From: SSF53 sp036170535
GTDB taxonomy: Bacteria; Spirochaetota; Leptospiria; Leptospirales; Leptonemataceae
Length of the DNA: 64,000 nucleotides
NCBI GenBank assembly: GCA_036170535.1
Contig: JAVHPJ010000236.1
Coordinates: 16,312 to 80,311 of the forward strand
Reading direction: 5' to 3'
The position numbers and the translations under genes were made by a program. Positions 61,179 through 64,000 of this stretch are shown here, in pieces. Below the pieces are notes generated by a model. The model worked only from the letters and a program-made list of their open reading frames with translations. It searched no databases and was not told the origin of the DNA. Position 1 is the first letter of the stretch; every line of letters begins with the position of its first letter.

Positions 61179-61982
61179 ATGGCCGCGCGGTATCAGCTCT
61201 TCATAATCGACCCGCAACGGGATTTCTGCGAACCCGACGGCGGACTCTACGTGCCGGGCGCCGAAAAAGACATTGCACGACTTTCCGCGCTCATCCGACG
61301 CAATGTGGACGCCTTTGATGCAGTCCATATCACGCTGGATTCGCATCACCGCGTGCATATTGCCAATCCGATCTGGTGGCTGGATTCCAACGGCAATCAC
61401 CCGGATCCGTTCACGCAGATAGATGCGACGGAAGTTGAGTCCGGAAAATGGCGCGCATACAATCCTGCGTTTCAACAGCGGTCGCTGGACTACGTGCGCG
61501 CCCTGACCGCCCAGGGTCGCTACACGCTGACGATCTGGCCGTACCACTGTTTGATCGGTTCGAGCGGCGCGGCGGTCGCGCCTGAGCTTTTCGAAACGCT
61601 GCGGCTCTGGGAAGAGCGCTTTGCGGTTGTGAACGCCATTGCCAAGGGCTCGAATATTTTTACCGAGCATTATTCGGCGGTTCGCGCGGACGTGACGGAT
61701 CCGGAAGACCCGAGCACAATGCTGAACACGGGCTTGATTAACGCTCTCAGGGCGGGGCCTGATCGACCGATTCTGGTAGCCGGCGAAGCGTTATCGCACT
61801 GCGTGGCCAATACGATTCGCGATGTGGCGAACGAGTTTTCCCCGGAAGAGTTGCGAAACATAATATTACTGGAAGATGCATGTTCCAATGCGTCCGGATT
61901 TGAAGCGCTTGGCCGCGACTTCTTGATCGAAATGTCCGCGCGCGGCATGCAGGTGAGCGCCACGGACCGGGTCTTTAAGTAG
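61179..61982 (+). CDS. Cysteine hydrolase (isochorismatase/nicotinamidase-like)
   Basis: The 267-residue protein has an ATG behind GGAGGAAGG. The triad is visible: Asp in FIIDPQRDFC, a Lys in IAKGSN and Cys in GEALSHCVANTIRDV, with the cis-peptide nearby. ITLDSHHRVHIANPIWW carries His residues typical of nicotinamidase metal binding. It probably hydrolyses an amide such as nicotinamide. It is followed 9 bp later by a small membrane protein, probably in the same operon. Confidence 0.82.
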   Translation: MAARYQLFIIDPQRDFCEPDGGLYVPGAEKDIARLSALIRRNVDAFDAVHITLDSHHRVHIANPIWWLDSNGNHPDPFTQIDATEVESGKWRAYNPAFQQRSLDYVRALTAQGRYTLTIWPYHCLIGSSGAAVAPELFETLRLWEERFAVVNAIAKGSNIFTEHYSAVRADVTDPEDPSTMLNTGLINALRAGPDRPILVAGEALSHCVANTIRDVANEFSPEELRNIILLEDACSNASGFEALGRDFLIEMSARGMQVSATDRVFK

Positions 61983-61991
61983 GAACTGCGC

Positions 61992-62447
61992 GTGAAACCT
62001 GAATGTGAATCCACCCGAATGGTTATGCGCGCCGCTATAGTCTGGCTGTTGATTATACTCACGGAAATCGCGCACGGCGTAGTGCGGGCGATCTTTCTGA
62101 TTCCCGCGGTCGGCGACTTTCCTTCGCGGCAGATCGGCGTATTCAGCGGGTCGGCGCTTTTTTTCTTGGTCGCGCTGGCCGCCGCGCGCTGGATGCAGCT
62201 GGCGAATGCGCGCCAGGCCTTCGTCGCCGGCTCAGGCTGGGCGCTGGCCACTTTTGCGTTTGAAATGCTCTTTGGCCGTTATGCAGTCGGCGCCAGCTGG
62301 GAACGGCTGCTCGCCGATTATGATTTATTGCACGGAGGATTGATGCCCATCGGGCTGGCGTTGATGGCTTTGTGTCCGTATGCCGCGGCTCGCGCGCGCG
62401 GACTCTGGCGCGACGAACCTCAGTTCAATTCACGGCCAAAGAACTGA
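61992..62447 (+). CDS. Hypothetical four-helix membrane protein
   Basis: The 151-residue protein has a GTG start just after AGGA, 9 bp after the cysteine hydrolase. Helices include AAIVWLLIILTEIAHGVVRAIF, SALFFLVALAAARWM and GGLMPIGLALMALCPYAAAR. A conserved-looking LLHGG precedes the last helix. No family name is known to me. Its 3' end overlaps the opposite lipoprotein gene by 28 bp. Confidence 0.65.
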   Translation: MKPECESTRMVMRAAIVWLLIILTEIAHGVVRAIFLIPAVGDFPSRQIGVFSGSALFFLVALAAARWMQLANARQAFVAGSGWALATFAFEMLFGRYAVGASWERLLADYDLLHGGLMPIGLALMALCPYAAARARGLWRDEPQFNSRPKN

Positions 62448-63043
62448 TTGTTTTGCGGCAGGTCGCGTCCGGCAAAAACCTTGCGCAGGCGATCTTGATG
62501 ACGACGCAGTACCTCGAGGGTTTTTTCGTCCGTCGCCAGTTCCGTAGCCTTGAGCACGCCCTCCGCGTAGGGTTTATTGCGCGCGTAGTTGTCGATCACT
62601 TCCTGCCGCGCGCGTTCGAGTTCCGCGCGGGCCGCAGGAGGCAGATCCGGATTGGCAAGCGCCTGATCGAATTCTTCCGTTCCAATCGCGTGCATCTGCT
62701 CCATCTTATCCGCAAAGCCGCGGCCTTCCAGGAGGCTGAAATGCGCCGCGATTTTTGCGTTCACCTGCACAAACTCCGCATAGCTGGAAAATCCCGATTC
62801 TTTGATCACGGCTTCGATTTTGTGATAGGCTTCGTCGCCCTGCGTGGCCGCCGGATCGCCGCCGGCCTGATCCATTTGTGAAAGGAACTGCGGCGCGACG
62901 CGCTTGACGCCCTCGTAGGCATTGATGTAATTCTCGACGACCTGATCGGTAATCTCCGGTCCTTTAAGAAACGAGCATGCCGCGATTGCAAGCGCGAAGA
63001 CCAGAGCGAGAATTATCGATGAGTATCGAACGAAGGCGCGCAT
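62420..63043 (-). CDS. Hypothetical helical lipoprotein
   Basis: The 207-residue protein starts at the ATG at 63043, giving a lipoprotein signal ending ALAIAAC. The mature part is almost wholly alpha-helical and charged (EITDQVVENYINAYEGVKRVAPQFL, ARAELERARQEVIDNYAR). It resembles helical leptospiral lipoproteins of unknown role, with no domain recognised. Confidence 0.7.
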   Translation of the reverse strand: MRAFVRYSSIILALVFALAIAACSFLKGPEITDQVVENYINAYEGVKRVAPQFLSQMDQAGGDPAATQGDEAYHKIEAVIKESGFSSYAEFVQVNAKIAAHFSLLEGRGFADKMEQMHAIGTEEFDQALANPDLPPAARAELERARQEVIDNYARNKPYAEGVLKATELATDEKTLEVLRRHQDRLRKVFAGRDLPQNNQFFGRELN

Positions 63044-63308
63044 GGGGCAAAACTGGCCGGGCCTCTCGCGGCGAGTCAATCGTTTCGCTCTGCGTGTTTT
63101 TACATTCGCAGCATCCAGCTTGTGTTGCGTACACTTATAAACGAAACTTTGCCGATCCGATTCCTGAGGCGGGAAAGTAAGATCAGCCCTATGATCTAAT
63201 CTATCGGGCCGGGAGTTCCGGTGGCGGCCTTCATAATATGACATAATCTCTCAAGTGGACGGCGGGCTTCCGGCTTGCTTTGCAAATGGCGTTTCGCAGT
63301 CCTTACCC
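63044..63308. other. Divergent intergenic region
   Basis: No gene, hairpin or repeat of note was seen between the helical lipoprotein (minus) and the exported protein at 63309 (plus). It should contain both promoters. An AT-richer patch at about 63095-63200 is the likely place. Confidence 0.35.
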
Positions 63309-64000
63309 ATGCGCGCCCCTCTGCTTTTTTTGCCGGGTCTTTTATCGCTGCTGGTCGGCATCGGCGTCCTGGCGCCAGCCTTCGCCCAGGCTTACGAAGG
63401 TCGCGCCTGCCGCGCGGGCAATCCGCGTTTGAAGCAGTTGCTTGCACAGGGCGCGGCGCCCGGCTTGCGGCTGGAGACCGGCCTGGTTGGAACGGCGGAT
63501 TTGTGGGCCACGTCTTTTCTGCCTGCCGAAGGCGCGCGTCCGGCTCGCCCGGCCGACCACGATGAAATCACGGAAGGCGAGTCTTACCTTCACGAATGGA
63601 CCTGCATGTACGCCGCGGCGCGTTTGTCGGACGGCGATATCGCCACCGCGTGGGCGGAGGGTGTGAGCGGCGACGGCATCGGAGAGATTGTGATGCTGCC
63701 AATTGATACCAGCAAGCCTATCCGTATTCGCGCGGGCTTTGCAAAATCCCAGGCGCTCTATGCGGCGAACAACCGACCCAAAGACATACAGCTCTACGTG
63801 GTATCCGCCGGCGCCTTTGACGCGACCCAATCCGGCGTTATCTATGAAAACCTGCGCGTCGTTCTGACGCATTCGATCACTCTGGCGGATCGCAATGAAT
63901 TTCAAACGCTTACGCTGCCGGCGCACGTGGCGGGCGAACACTCGCTGCTTGCCATCGAGATTCGTTCGGTGTATCGCGATAGCGCGTTCCGCGATACACC
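63309..64000 (+). CDS. Exported protein with NADase-type glycan-binding domain (partial)
   Basis: The gene runs off the right edge; 230 codons are visible. A signal peptide ends PAFA|QAYE. The domain at about 85-190 has the pattern DGDIATAWAEG..GDGIGEIVML, then IRIRAGFAKSQALYAANNRPK, characteristic of the NADase-type glycan-binding (discoidin-like) domain found in spirochaete and other surface proteins. Binding of glycans is inferred. The rest of the protein is unseen. Confidence 0.75.
   Translation, partial: MRAPLLFLPGLLSLLVGIGVLAPAFAQAYEGRACRAGNPRLKQLLAQGAAPGLRLETGLVGTADLWATSFLPAEGARPARPADHDEITEGESYLHEWTCMYAAARLSDGDIATAWAEGVSGDGIGEIVMLPIDTSKPIRIRAGFAKSQALYAANNRPKDIQLYVVSAGAFDATQSGVIYENLRVVLTHSITLADRNEFQTLTLPAHVAGEHSLLAIEIRSVYRDSAFRDT

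Overview
The window looks like a chromosomal segment of a GC-rich spirochaete of the Leptospirales, probably nearer Leptonema/Turneriella than AT-rich Leptospira. This is an inference from gene content. It rests on a DUF1554 lipoprotein (a family enriched in Leptospira), a lone 5S rRNA gene with no 16S/23S beside it (as in leptospires), many Leptospira-style lipoproteins and beta-barrel outer-membrane proteins, a 7TM-DISM/SpoIIE-type PP2C sensor, an HmuY/haem-oxygenase locus, and an NADase-type glycan-binding domain protein. No integrase, transposase, phage genes, CRISPR array or tRNA gene was found.

Layout. 0-4 kb: an MbfA/VIT-like iron exporter divergent from a SOUL haem-binding protein, then an OmpA-like lipoprotein and an outer-membrane barrel. 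4-14 kb: a giant Ser/Thr kinase-ATPase-GAF protein followed closely by an FAD-dependent oxidoreductase and an acetoacetate-decarboxylase-like protein (ATGA coupling). These converge at 3 bp on a second, paralogous FAD oxidoreductase. 14-23 kb: a plus-strand run of two tandem cNMP-binding proteins, the ergothioneine genes egtB and egtD, a lone receiver domain, a beta-CASP RNA nuclease, a P-type Ca2+-ATPase and a CsgG-like lipoprotein. 23-34 kb: a DUF1554 lipoprotein, a thiolase plus MarR regulator with a striking double operator-like site, the 5S rRNA gene, a translationally coupled ATPase/TOPRIM-like (DUF4276) pair, a membrane-domain/phosphatidylserine decarboxylase fusion, an outer-membrane barrel, small lipoproteins, a candidate antisense-strand small RNA and an SCP2-type thiolase. 

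34-43 kb is a haem acquisition island: MFS transporter and haem oxygenase on the minus strand, divergent from exbB-exbD-tonB, then a minus-strand lipoprotein divergent from hmuY and a TonB-dependent receptor, followed by two small membrane proteins. A Fur-like 7-1-7 palindrome lies in both divergent intergenic regions (36903-36917 and 39232-39246), so the island is probably one iron/haem regulon. 43-64 kb: mixed housekeeping and envelope genes: an MBL hydrolase, methyltransferases, a large lipoprotein, an acyl-CoA dehydrogenase, an ECF42-type sigma factor with its YCII/DGPF partner, an alpha/beta hydrolase, the PP2C sensor, an EEP-fold phosphatase/nuclease, an Mpo1-like protein, a cysteine hydrolase and others. 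Several genes here are broken: a frameshifted YjbR-like gene, a lipoprotein gene with an in-frame stop, and an outer-membrane protein remnant.

The best candidates for something little described are the ATPase/TOPRIM-like pair (26783-28533), the kinase/FAD-oxidoreductase/ADC-like cluster (4269-14150), the decarboxylase fusion (28578-30731), the haem-locus operator, and a 31-bp element shared by the sigma-factor 3' end and the promoter region of its partner gene.
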